Source: Bolinopsis microptera
Taxonomy: Eukaryota > Ctenophora > Tentaculata > Lobata > Bolinopsidae
Reading direction: 5' to 3'
Assembly: GCF_026151205.1 (NCBI RefSeq)
Contig: NC_087076.1
Coordinates: 1,683,692 to 1,747,691 of the forward strand
DNA: 64,000 bases
The notes under the pieces are model-generated. The model was not told the DNA's origin. It did not search any database and saw only the letters and a program-made list of their open reading frames with translations. Shown one piece after another: positions 24,673 through 35,560 of this stretch. Each line of letters starts with the position of its first letter. The stretch's first letter is position 1. The translations under genes were made by a program, and so were the position numbers.

Positions 24673-26761
24673 ATGAGTTCACCCCCAGAGGAAAGCACAG
24701 GGCCCTCAGTTGACTCGAAGAAGAAGGATGAACGTGTTTTAGCTCGCAGAGAACGTATCATCAAACGGAACAAAAATGCCAAACATGAGGGTTCTTCTGT
24801 AAATCAGGTTAAAGACGAATCATGTGAAGACAAGAAAACTGGTAAGAGCAGGAAACAGATAACGGTTAGTAACCAGCGGATAGAAAAGTTACGTTACGAT
24901 GGATCCGAACTTGTGACAAATGTGGGAGTTGCTGCGATGGCCCGGGAAGATGCACGAAAGGTTGATGAGGAGAAATCAAACAAGGAACGGAGGGAAAAGT
25001 TGGAAGCAGAGGTGAAAGCAAGCATGGAACGATTTGAGGAGATTACTAAGCGCTGGGATAGTGCTCATGCAGTGAAGGTTCCTCAGGCACTAGATGACAT
25101 GATGACTAATCAGAGAGAACTGATTAACAGCATGATTGCGGAGAAAGAGAAGATAATACAAACTTTTCAGTTAGAGCTCAAAGCAAAGGATGATCAGTAT
25201 GTCAAGGATCTGAAAAAACAGGCAGAAGATATTGATCTGATTATTGAGCGTATGAACGCACAAATTAAGAATCTACAGAAAGCTTACAGAGAAGAGTTGA
25301 CTAAAATAGATCAAGCTTTCGAAAGTGAGAGAATAGAACTTCTCGACAAACAACGACAAGAGTGGGAAAATCATATGCAGCAGAGATCAAACAAGGAGAT
25401 CGATTATTTAAAGGAAGCTGAGCAGCGTGTTGAAGATTTCTCATCACAACTTCAACATCTCCGAGTGCAAGACGCTGAAGAGTACAACATGGTCAAGATA
25501 AAGTTGGAGACTGATGTTCAAGTTCTCGAGCAGCAATTGCAAGCCATGCGAGCTACCTTACCAGCTCAACTCTGAAAAACTTGACTACAATTTCCAGGTG
25601 CTGAAGAAGCGAGACGAAGAAAACACGATCACAAAGTCACAACAAAAACGAAAGATCACCCGATTACAGGACACCCTCAACAATCTGAAAGGTAAGTTTG
25701 CAAAGCAGGAATCCAGTTTCAGAGAAGAGAATCAGCAACTTGCCGATGTGTATAAACGCATCACTGACCAATTTAAAGAACTCCAGAAGAAATCAAAACA
25801 TTTCCAAGCAACAGACACCAAAAAGTTCATAGATGTGTGGGTTATGAATGAAGAGGAAGCTACCGATCTAGCACGCAAGGTTCTTGATGAGGATCGAATT
25901 ATATTCACTCAGCAGATCGGATTAGATTGGGGAATGCCAGAAACCTCCAAAGTTTTGGAAGGAGAAGGGAGACCTTTGCTTGCTGGGGAACCTGCTAAAG
26001 TGACCTCTACTTCATCTTTGAAATCAGCTAAAGCGGCAGCTGACGATATTATCAGAGCTGCCTCTGAGGCAGGAAGCGGAAACCTAGAACAGTCTAGATC
26101 AACATTCGGTACTGATAAGGGACATGTCTACAATCCTGTCCTCATTAAGTCTGTTTTGGAATTACTCTGTGCCGAAGCTGATTTTTTGGTCGAGAAGAAG
26201 CTTGTCCATTTACTGACTCCACTCGAACACGACGAACGGCTTTTGATGAAATTAGACTCTATCTTCAAAGCTATCGGTGTAGATACTGAAGAAGACATCA
26301 ATCGGCTGACTGAATATTTCATTGTAAAAGGGGATGAAGCTCATGAAAGTACCTCACTAATTCACCCAAATCAAGTTCTGAAAGCGATTAGATTATTTGT
26401 AAGCGAAGGGGCGTCTCCCAACAGAGTATTGACCCAGAAACAAACGGTCGAATTTGACGAAACTGCAGCAGAAAGAGACAGTGGTAATGATGCCAACTAT
26501 TGGCAGCGTCTTGCACAAATTCTGCCCAAGACCCACGAAAGAAAGTGGGATGCTCTTCTAACGGGAATTCAGAAGTATCACAACGTGTTGACTCATCGTT
26601 CCAAGCTCATCGAGGAGACAGATAAGTTACAGAACCAGAACTCTGAATTGAGAATGTTGTTACAGCAATATATTGGGTCACGTGTTAATCAGGACCTTCA
26701 GATTCCTCCCACTCATACAATCCCAACTGAGATGCTCAGAGATTATGCGATCGATTCATAA
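24673..26761 (+). CDS. DRC1: DRC1 (CCDC164), nexin-dynein regulatory complex subunit, split by a +1 frameshift
   Basis: DRC1 anchors the nexin-dynein regulatory complex that coordinates dynein activity in motile axonemes. The first frame (24673-25575) gives about 295 residues with FEEITKRWD, KAKDDQYVKDLKKQAEDIDL and EEYNMVKIKLETDVQVLEQQ. The second frame (from about 25559 to 26761) resumes at YQLNSEKLDYNFQVLKKRDE and continues through WVMNEEEATDL and RIIFTQQIGLDWGMP to the conserved end, LLQQYIGSRVNQDLQIPPT. The two frames match human DRC1 without loss or gain if one T at 25558-25559 is extra, giving about 695 residues (human 740). No introns are seen. Both halves are otherwise intact, so this is either an assembly/allelic indel or a very recent break. 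The rest of the gene shows no decay. Confidence 0.93.
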
Positions 26762-27260
26762 CTTACTGATCTTTCGAAACTTTGGGTTTTAGAAACTTAA
26801 GTTAAATGAGTTGTTTGAGAACTTTATGATATAAATAGCAAGAGAAGACATGCTTTAATAATGAAAATGATTGAGAGTTGGAAAATCGCCAACAAGTTTT
26901 GAAGATCTCTAACACATTGCGGACATTTTATCTCATTTCATCTAATGAACTTTTTAGATCATCTGCTGCTGTGTAATATTTGTGTAGAAATTGCATAGCG
27001 AAAATGCTTGTATATTTGATGTTTTATACAAATTCTAAAATAATTTTATTCTTATTTGATAATTAGCAACGTGTGTGATTTTAAATCTGTATATTTCTGA
27101 CATCCATCCATTATAAAACTCTTTTTGCTCTCAATTTGATTTAAATAAGTCAAATAGTATTCCTTTTTTAACATTATTTCAATTAAACATATGATTTAAC
27201 CAAGCATTGTTCATGTTGTTATAATCATCCTAAACGTAAACATTTTATAGGAAAGTCAAG
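26762..27260. other. Intergenic spacer DRC1-SPAG6
   Basis: 500 bp, AT-rich. Contains the DRC1 3' UTR and ends in an AG (27249-27250) ten nt before the SPAG6 start codon, again a splice-acceptor-like sequence. No coding sequence. Confidence 0.5.
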
Positions 27261-30200
27261 ATGACTACAAGGCAGATATTGAATGGTGAGTTTCATATTT
27301 CCTTATGTTACTTTTATTTACAAGAAAGCCATTTGTAGGATCTGCGATTGAAACCTGGGATTTTATTAATAAATATTTAGCTATTGAATGAACAGCATGA
27401 TATCAAGCTTTTGCTAAAATGAGGCTTTTTTCAGTATTTGAGCAGTACCAAAAGGCAAGGACAGCATTTGTCCAAGCTGTAGCCGATTTGTCAACACGTC
27501 CTCAGAACATCGAAACTCTTCAAAATGCAGGTAGCTTTAATATTGCGATTTATATTGCAATTTGGAATTAGATTTTAGATATGCCTATTTTTTTGAGCTT
27601 ACGTCAATTATCTGAATCTCATGACGTGGTTCTTAATGAGAATCGTATGAACTTCTGGTACCGTCAATGTATAACTATAGATATTTGTTTTGCCCAAATT
27701 TAGGTATCCTTAAGCGATAGTAGCTAAAATATCTTAGATATTTTTTATCCCACGCACGCATTTGATATGAATGCCATTTCACTCAGGCGTCATGTCGTTG
27801 TTGCGTCCTCTACTTCTTGACATCGTTCCCTCTGTACAACAAACAGCAGCCCTCGCTTTGGGGCGCTTAGCTAACTACAGTGATGACTTGGCTGAGGCAG
27901 TGGTAAAGGGAGACATCCTACCCCAACTCGTTTACTCGCTCGCTGAACAAAACCGGTTCTACAAGAAAGCTGCTGCGTTCGTACTGCGCGCTGTTGCAAA
28001 ACATTCGCCACCACTGGCTCAGGTTGGGATACTATAATACACTCTAGAGGGAATATTTTAAATTTAGCTGTATTTACAGTCTTGCAGTGTCTTATTTTCA
28101 AAACAGGACACAGGTTTCTCTCTGTACACTGTACCACAAGTACCAGTGACAAGTTCTTCGTGTGTGACCATGTCACCGAAGTTACTTTGACATGACTATC
28201 CGGTTAATCTAATCTCAGAGGAACATCCTTAGCATTGCAAGGACCTGACATGTCTTCCTTTTCAGACACTGTTACTAATTCATTTGTCTGAAAAACCCTT
28301 CATTATGGTATTGCTTGATGAAGAGCTAAAATATGTATAAATACATTTTTGGGCGGAGTACAATTTGATGGGAACTTTTCTGAGGATCATATTAAGGTTC
28401 TTGTATTCATAACTCTTCTGTTTCCACCGTCAGTATTATAATTGTAAACGCATATTCAGGCTGTTGTTGACTCTGGGGCACTGGACGCTCTGGCGATCTG
28501 TCTTGAAGAATTCGACCCCGGTGTAAAGGAAGGAGCTGCCTGGGCCCTTGGTTACATCGCTCGTCACAACGCTGAGTTGGCCCAATCTGTAGTGGACTCT
28601 GGTGCTGTTCCTCTGCTTGTGCTTTGTATCCAGGAACCTGAGCTTTCTTTGAAACGCATCGCAGCTTCAGCTCTCTCTGATATTTCCAAACATTCTCCTG
28701 GTAAATATCTAATTGATCTGTCTTGGTCTGAAATCGTAGTTTTATGTAGTGCAAGCATGCAATATGCTTGGTCAGTAGCATACGCATGCATGGCATATTA
28801 GTGGTTTGATTAAAAAATGCTCATATTCGCAATATATATAATATTCTTACATTCTCAGAAACGCGACAAATTAGGATAGATCTAGAAACACAGTTTAAGT
28901 CTTTGTATCTAATCATCCTAATTAAATTTGGACACTTTCTGTTCAAACTTTTAAAATTTGATCTCCAAATCCCTTCAGAGTTGGCTCAGACTGTTGTTGA
29001 TGCAGGAGCTATTGCTCATCTCGCTCAGTTGACTCTAAATCCCGATGCTAAACTGAAACGTCAAGTCTTCTCTGCACTTTCACAGATCAGTAAACATTCG
29101 GTTGAGTTGGCTGAAATGGTCGTGGAGGCTGAAATCTTCCCTAATATTCTGACCTGCCTCAAAGGTAAACATCCTTCATATTTTTTCCCGCTCAATCTTT
29201 TCGAAGGCAATGATTAATGATATCAAGTTAAGAATAAGGATTCAGGTTAACAAATGTTTGAGTGTTCTGTTTTCACCTTTTCTCTGTGTAAGATAATCAG
29301 ATTTATTATCATCAAGTCATTATACTGTAACTGATTTTTACAAGCCATCTTGCTGAGTGAGAAATGGTGATAAAATCATACTGTTTCTGAACGGTTTCAT
29401 TTGAAAACAATTTTTTTCTATCCTAAGTATCCTATTTTAAGTTCCCAAGTACCAACATGATTGTATATAATATACTGACGCCATGAATGACCTAATTTTT
29501 ATCAGATTCCGATGAGTACGTCAAGAAGAACTGTGCCACACTGATTAGAGAAATCGCCAAACATACGCCAGAGGTAAGGACTTTAGTCTACTCACTTTTG
29601 GCCAGCGAAATGATCTGAGTGTAATTTCCTATATTACCGTCCATAATTCGTAGCCTGGACACGCGCGGCTCTCGAGTATACTAGGTCTACTGTAGGTTGT
29701 CAGCATTTTGTCACTCTGAAAATTGTTGAAAGCACAAATTTTCTAGCGCGCCGAGCGCAATTACGGCCGTTTCCATGACAACGCTGTAAAATCAAAACAG
29801 TGCAGTCGGATTATTTACTCTGGTCACATTTTGTGACCGATTTGAAGGACTTCACTAAAATACCTTACTTTCCAGCTCGCACAGTTGATAGTGAATGCTG
29901 GAGGTGTTGCAGCAGTTATAGACTATGTGGGTGATAGTTGCGGAAATGTTAGACTGCCAGGTATTATGATGTTGGGTTACGTGGCTGCTCACTCCGAGAA
30001 CTTGGCTATGGCAGTTATTGTGTCTAAAGGTGTCGTACAGCTGGCAATTGCTCTACAGGAAGAACAAGAAGATCATATACAGGTGAATAGAACGCTCCTT
30101 TAGAACTGTTATTCAACAGAAATTGTAGATTGTAATTTAATTCCTATTTGATTCCTATGTTTTGTATGATGGATAATATATGAATAATATGATTCCATAT

Positions 30201-31501
30201 TTTCTCCTATTTTCTGGCAAATAGTGTTTTTGTTGCAGGCAGCAGCGGCCTGGGCACTTGGCCAAGCTGGCAGACACACTCCCGAGCACGCTAAAGCTGT
30301 AGCACAAGCAAACGTTCTCCCTACCTTGCTACAATGTTATTTGAGAGCTGGAAGTTCAGAGGATCTTCAGACTAAGGTATTGGAACTTTCTCAACCGTTT
30401 CTTTTTTCGTGTATTAAAAGTGGATAATGATGGATCAGGTTACATGTTTGGTTGCGAGTAGGCCTAGGTACGATGTTTTAGTATTGTCAGTTTAAGTTGA
30501 GGCATTACTAACCTGAGTTTTTCGGAAACATTGTACCTCTGCCTTAACACGTGAAATCGTGCATTAACACGTGACAGCTGCTTCTGCATTTGATTGGTCA
30601 CTGATTGATTGAAAACAAAGGCACGAGGCAAGTTGGAGGCCAATTTAATCTGATAAAACTATATCTTAAGGCTCCCGTGTCGCAAAGGAGAAAAATGAAC
30701 ATATGCTCCTTTATTTAATAACGATGTTGAGTTAGTGAGGACCCAACTGCGTGACAAATAGGTTAGAAGTGGTATTTAATAACAATTCAGCCATACAATG
30801 CACTATTTCATCATAAATATAATTCTTATTCAGGCGAAGAAAGCTCTAAAGAACATTCTTCAAAAATGTGTTCACCTCCCAGCACTGGAACCACTTCTTC
30901 ATGATGCCCCTCCAAATATACTGAAACACGTTGTAGCTCAATTCTCCAAAGTAAGTTAATTTCCCCACATGGAAATTCGGATGAAGTGTTCACTGGAGAC
31001 AACGATCATTGATCAGTTTCAGTATTTACTAAAATGTAACTTCAATGTTTGTAACAGGTGTTACCTCACGACCCCAAAGCAAGACGACTGTTTGTTACAT
31101 CTGGTGGTTTGAAAAAGGTACAAGAGATCAAGGCTGAGCCTGGATCAGCGCTTATGGAATACATCAACGTTATTAACGGCTGCTATCCAGAGGAAATCGT
31201 CAGGTTAGTCCATTTAAATTTACCAAGTAATTTTTTGAGTATTTCATTAGAATTTCATTATTTCAACTGTAGTTCAGAATTTAAAAATGAATGCTGTCAA
31301 AATTTGTATATATTCTTTTAAACAGTACACAGTACACATTACACAGTACACAGTACACAGTACACAGTACACAGTACACAGTACACAGTACACAGTACAC
31401 CCCATTGTAATACAACTATTCCCCACAGGTATTACTCTCCCGGCTACTCTGAGAGACTCCTCGAAAGAATCGATAACCATATGCCAATAATGACGCAATA
31501 G
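27261..31501 (+). CDS. SPAG6: SPAG6 / PF16, armadillo-repeat protein of the axonemal central pair
   Basis: Eleven exons: 27261-27285, 27435-27530, 27787-28022, 28460-28700, 28979-29164, 29506-29573, 29876-30082, 30239-30376, 30834-30950, 31058-31203 and 31429-31501. All phases join to give 510 residues (human 509). SPAG6 is a stack of armadillo repeats bound to the C1 central microtubule and needed for motility. Seen in order: VFEQYQKARTAFVQAVADLS, RPQNIETLQNAGVMSLLRPL, TAALALGRLANYSDDLAEAV, AEQNRFYKKAAAFVLRAV, LPGIMMLGYVAAHSENLAMA, AAAWALGQAGRHTPEHAKAV, VLPHDPKARRLFVTSGGLKK and the terminal YYSPGYSERLLERID. Conservation is extremely high. A possible AATAAA lies at 31517-31522, very close to the stop. 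Intron 10 contains a heptamer microsatellite. Confidence 0.98.
31322..31400 (+). repeat. (ACAGTAC)n microsatellite in SPAG6 intron 10
   Basis: About eleven tandem heptamers with one variant unit. It ends some 28 bp before the acceptor of the last exon. It creates open frames on both strands that are not genes. Confidence 0.9.
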
Positions 31502-32700
31502 TTAGTCTTAGCCAGCAATAAACAGACTTTATTTTTTATTTGTAAATATGTTGAGTTCAACTATCTTATAAACTGTGTTGAGCTATGCCTCATTAAGATA
31601 GGATGAAATTTGTTGACTCACAGTCAATGTATGTAACAGATTGTAAAAACACCACTGTTTATACGTTTACATTTCATCCCAAGGCCAAAATCATGAAATC
31701 TCAGTGAACTGAACTGATGGAAAATGGGCCTGTGGACCGGGTGCGGTATTGTTTACTTTTGAGCACGTTGCACTTAAAATGCTCAATTTTTGTTTATATC
31801 TATTCTGTTGATCGGTCTCTTTACATGGTCTGGGCTATCAGTATAATGTAATTTATTATTTTGATTAGCCTGGTTCTTGATATCAGGGAGTACAAAACTT
31901 TACGAGTAAAAGAATATGTTAAAAGATTTTTATTTAAATATTCTTTTATAAATTGCGATTTTATCTAGATTTGTTGAGAGCAATCGGATGTAATTGTATA
32001 AATGCCAGAAAACACGAAAACACTAGTTTTAAGTCGAATGAGGTATAATCATTATGGTACAAGATCTAAATTACAAGTTTCGCATAAAGTTTAAACGTTT
32101 ATCTGTTATCGCAATTCCCTACATCGACAAGTTTAAGAAATATAATTAAGACAAAAATAATTCCTCTGGTTCAATTTTATAATTGCATCAACCGCTACTG
32201 AGGTGACATCACAAGATATCCTTTATTGCTCGATACATGGAAAGGCGAAAGCTTTTTCTCAGAATTACTCTTAAAAGATAGGTACAACTTGTTACTTTCA
32301 GCCGATGACAATGAAAGTAGTATAAATTCCTTGTACCCCAAACGTTCCAATTCAAAAGGATGCTGCACTGTATTGTGCTACCAAAATTATAACAGGACCT
32401 AACAAGGTGCCTTCGTTGCAAGTTTCTAGTCTTTGTCAATTTACCAGACTTAACAAGCATTCCTTAAACCACGATCGAGATGTGGTTAAATTTAGCTTCA
32501 CTTTTTTATCTTTAGTTCATAGTTGTCCCCACCGTCTCTTGTTATGAAATCTAAAATCTTATTTGATCAATTTCTATCATTTTTAAAAACCAGAGCTCAT
32601 AAATAAGCATTATCGTAGACTTTGAAAGCAGTGTTTATAACAATCCCGCATGAAAAATGTCTTCAAGTTTCTTGTCTCGAGTACTAACAGTACCGTCTGT
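31502..32700. other. Downstream region of SPAG6, no gene seen
   Basis: AT-rich 1.2 kb with the SPAG6 3' end; no open frame of interest. Confidence 0.4.
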
Positions 32701-32703
32701 TTT

Positions 32704-32932
32704 TTAAACTCTCTCACTACTTATGACACCCCCACTTCTGATCTTGTTATTCCCAGTACATGTAGAACTGGAGTTAATGCCCACTTGAGCAAGATTTGAC
32801 TGTTGGTTCATTAGATTCCTGCACACGCAAAACAGAGCCGTTATTAGGGTGATCATTCCAAAAATGGTAAAAATAACGAGTCCTGTATATTTGTTCATGT
32901 CTTGGTGAGAGTTCATTCCTCTCATATGTATC
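32704..32932 (-). CDS. Possible terminal exon of a small single-pass membrane protein
   Basis: Minus-strand open segment preceded by a splice-acceptor-like sequence (AG at 32933-32934) and ending in TAA. It encodes about 75 residues with one hydrophobic helix, YTGLVIFTIFGMITLITALF, followed by CVCRNL and a Ser/Asn-rich tail. The layout, short ectodomain then helix then cysteine-containing juxtamembrane segment, is typical of the last exon of a type I membrane protein. I could not find upstream exons joining in phase. A 36-codon hydrophobic frame at 33387-33497 (-) is a weak candidate for a leader. Function unknown. Confidence 0.35.
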
Positions 32933-33912
32933 CTGTTTGAAAAGCATTAAAAGTTTATAAATATATTACAATCATTTGTTGAAAAGAGGAAACGTGCTGT
33001 CAATGAAATATAGTAGAATGAGACTTAATTGTGTATATTAGAACCATGTGATAGTGTAATGTCTGCATTCTCGTTATCAATTAGTAATAAAAGTATACCA
33101 ACTCATTATCTTATACGTGAATTCTGTATCATTGACTTATTCATATGTTTTGGATTGTCTCAGTCAATAGCAATAAGAAACAAAGCGCAGCTGTTTTAGA
33201 CATAAATTACGTTGGGCATTGAAGTAGATTTTTGAATAATGAGCATATAATTTAGCAGCACTTTAGCTATATTAAGCAACAAACATTAAGCATAACAAAA
33301 AAGTCAAAATTGAAAAATCAACACCACGACTCAAGTTGCTAATTTTACATGGGTACCATAATGCCAGTATGTGACGAAATAGAAAGTTAATCAGCAGGTC
33401 GGCTGAAGGAGATAGCAATGAGCGCGAGTAGCACGACTATCACTTTAATAATGGTATTGAACAGACTTTGCACCAAGGGACCGGTTTTAATATTCATTTA
33501 CCTTTAGTACAACTAAATAACCAGGCACCCTGTGAAACTGTATAAGATTCATCGGTAATTGAACAATGAACATGCCTATCACAATCATGATAGAACGAAA
33601 CAACTTGTTATCTTACACGTACGCTGAAACTGACAAGGTTGAACTGACCAGCACAATCTTCTGACTGAAAGGCTCGTTTTTTATATGAAATGATCACAAG
33701 CAGTCCCGTCCGTTTCATTGATAACGATTAAGAGCACTTTGGGGAAGGGGTCGCTTTAAAACCTTCCAGTTCAATAAAATGGCCTTAGAGTCTTTTTGCT
33801 TTTAGAAGTCGATCTTAGTCAAATTGCGTGATTCACAGAATGAAAAAATTTGAGCAGTGCTCTGGAAATAAGTTATATTGAAGAGATATTTAAAATATAT
33901 ACTTTTTTAACT
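32933..33912. other. Region upstream of the possible membrane-protein exon
   Basis: About 1 kb, AT-rich. No exon can be assigned with confidence, and no repeat is seen before the transposon at 33922. Confidence 0.4.
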
Positions 33913-34654
33913 GTTAACGCTGATTGGGCGACATCTGTCCGACAGCGACATCTGTCCGACAGCCGAATTAGGGATTTTGGACAGATGTCGCTGTCGGACA
34001 GGAGTCGTTTTTGGCGACATCTGTCCGAATTTCGGATCATATTGTAATTTCGGTTCACATTCGTATTTCACAAGCTCACTGGTAATCTCGTGACATTGCT
34101 CCCATTGTTCTATCGCTGATGTGATCCATTGAGATCTGATCCATCGATACGTGATTCATTCATTTATCGACATCAAATGAAAATAAGCTATGGTAGTAAA
34201 CTATGGCTCAGATCATATCTTAAATTGGAAATGTTACGTATACAACATAGCAAGTAACAGTTCAGATCATTTCTCTAATTGGAAATGTGTCGTATTGAAA
34301 TCAGATCACAATTTCGGACAGATGTCGTTTTTTTCTGGTACCCTGAGTCGGTTCACGTACTGTAGTGCGACACGTACCCTAGTGCGAAACCTCCAAGATT
34401 GACACTGTCACACTAAAGTACGCTACCTGGATCGTAGTGCGACACATACCCTAGTGCGACAGAGAATTTTCAAGGCCGACACTGTCACACTACAGTCGTA
34501 CTACCTGGACTGTAGTGCGACACGAACTAAAGTGCGACAAAACACTTTACACATTGAATAAAAGTTTGACTTTCCATTTTTAAGTTTTAAATGTAATGAC
34601 AAGAGTGTAGTCGTGTATGAGTAATGGGGTTAAATATAAAATCAAAGATTCAAT

Positions 34655-34852
34655 TCAAATCATTGTAATTCCGACACACTTCAAATAATCCATTCTGTCA
34701 TAATCATCGTAGCTACCAATCACAGCGTTCAAGCGACGGTCGTTATCGGTCCACTTCTTCAGTCGGCGAGGAGGTGGTTGTCTGAGCATTATCTGGTTGA
34801 TCTTCCATTGGGTTACTGTTAGATCCTGCTCCTTCTTCAGGACGTCAGGCAA
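34655..34852 (-). pseudogene. MULE transposase C-terminal remnant
   Basis: 65 residues with KKEQDLTVTQWKINQIM, PPPRRLKKWTDNDRRLNAV and a final MDYLKCVGITM. This corresponds to the conserved C-terminal tail of FLYWCH-MULE transposases (KEQ, RR-KKW-D-R, short aromatic region, Y-LK-V). The catalytic MULE domain that should lie between this and the FLYWCH segment is absent. Confidence 0.6.
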
Positions 34853-34864
34853 TTGCCAACAGCG

Positions 34865-35182
34865 TCAGCAATTGCCAATTAGGTGTTTCGTAGGGAGGTC
34901 AGTATCGGAAGCTTTCCGTTTCATGCTCTGCTTTGCTGTGTAGACAGAGTTTGCTGCAGGAGTGGTAGGGTGGGAATGGGTCTTCAAACTGGTCACAGTA
35001 GTGTCGTTCGTCAGACTGAGGCGTCCGAAGCAGGTCTGATCAGTGCATCGCCAGTAGGGCTTGTCGTCGCGCTTATTATCCAGGCAGTAGCGGTATCCGT
35101 CCTGGATAACGTTTCTTGAACCAGTAGTGCGTCCAGGAATGAGGGTGATTGTTGATGTTGTTCGATGCTTCGGTAGAATCAT
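34865..35182 (-). pseudogene. MULE transposase N-terminus with FLYWCH zinc finger
   Basis: 105 residues. Residues about 20-72 form a FLYWCH-type finger: GYRYCLDNKRDDKPYWRC, then C and GRL, then THSH, giving the W-C-C-H-H pattern. This finger is common at the N-terminus of animal Mutator-like transposases. The frame ends at the deletion junction. Confidence 0.75.
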
Positions 35183-35560
35183 CTGACAACGAAGGAATTA
35201 TGATCAGTGGATTACTTCGAAACACGTGATGTGAACCGACGAATCATATTCGCAAGATCACTTCGAAATAAGTGACGAATTACTTAATGGTCCATAAGAA
35301 GGATAGGATGTGACCTGAACTTGGAAATAAGTCAGGATATTTTGTCGCACTAGAGTACGCTACCTGGATCGTAGTGCGACACGTACTGTAGTGCGACAGA
35401 AGGCGTTTTTGTCGGACTTCGCACTAGAGTACGTGTCGCACTAGAGTACGTGTCGCACTAGAGTACGTGTCGCACTACAGTACGATTACCCCTGAGTCGG
35501 ACAAATTTCGCTGTCGGACAGATGTCGCTGTCGGACAGTAGTCGTGTTACCGTTAACGCT

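Larger units (their letters stand above)
34351..35490 (-). mobile_element. Inner Mutator-like element (FLYWCH MULE), internally deleted
   Basis: Flanked by CCTGAGTCG at 34342-34350 and 35491-35499 (9-bp duplication). Inverted ends share CGTACTGTAGTGCGACACGT, and subterminal arrays of TAGTGCGACACGTAC-type units run inward on both sides (34358-34545 and 35343-35482). On the minus strand it keeps the two ends of a transposase gene and lacks the middle. The array units are probably transposase binding sites (inference). Confidence 0.8.
33913..35560. mobile_element. Outer DNA transposon with 9-bp target duplication, host of a nested insertion
   Basis: Flanked by GTTAACGCT at 33913-33921 and 35552-35560. 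Ends carry inverted, internally repeated arms built from CGACATCTGTCCGACAG (33929-33962 on the left and the reverse complement at about 35500-35538 on the right). A further copy of each strand lies at 33975-34030. A 9-bp duplication is typical of Mutator-like elements. No transposase belongs to this outer part; removing the inner element (34351-35490 plus one TSD) leaves about 480 bp, so it is non-autonomous. Confidence 0.75.

Noticed and set aside
31287-31498. Open frames through the ACAGTAC repeat
   Set aside because: Microsatellite translation within SPAG6 intron 10.
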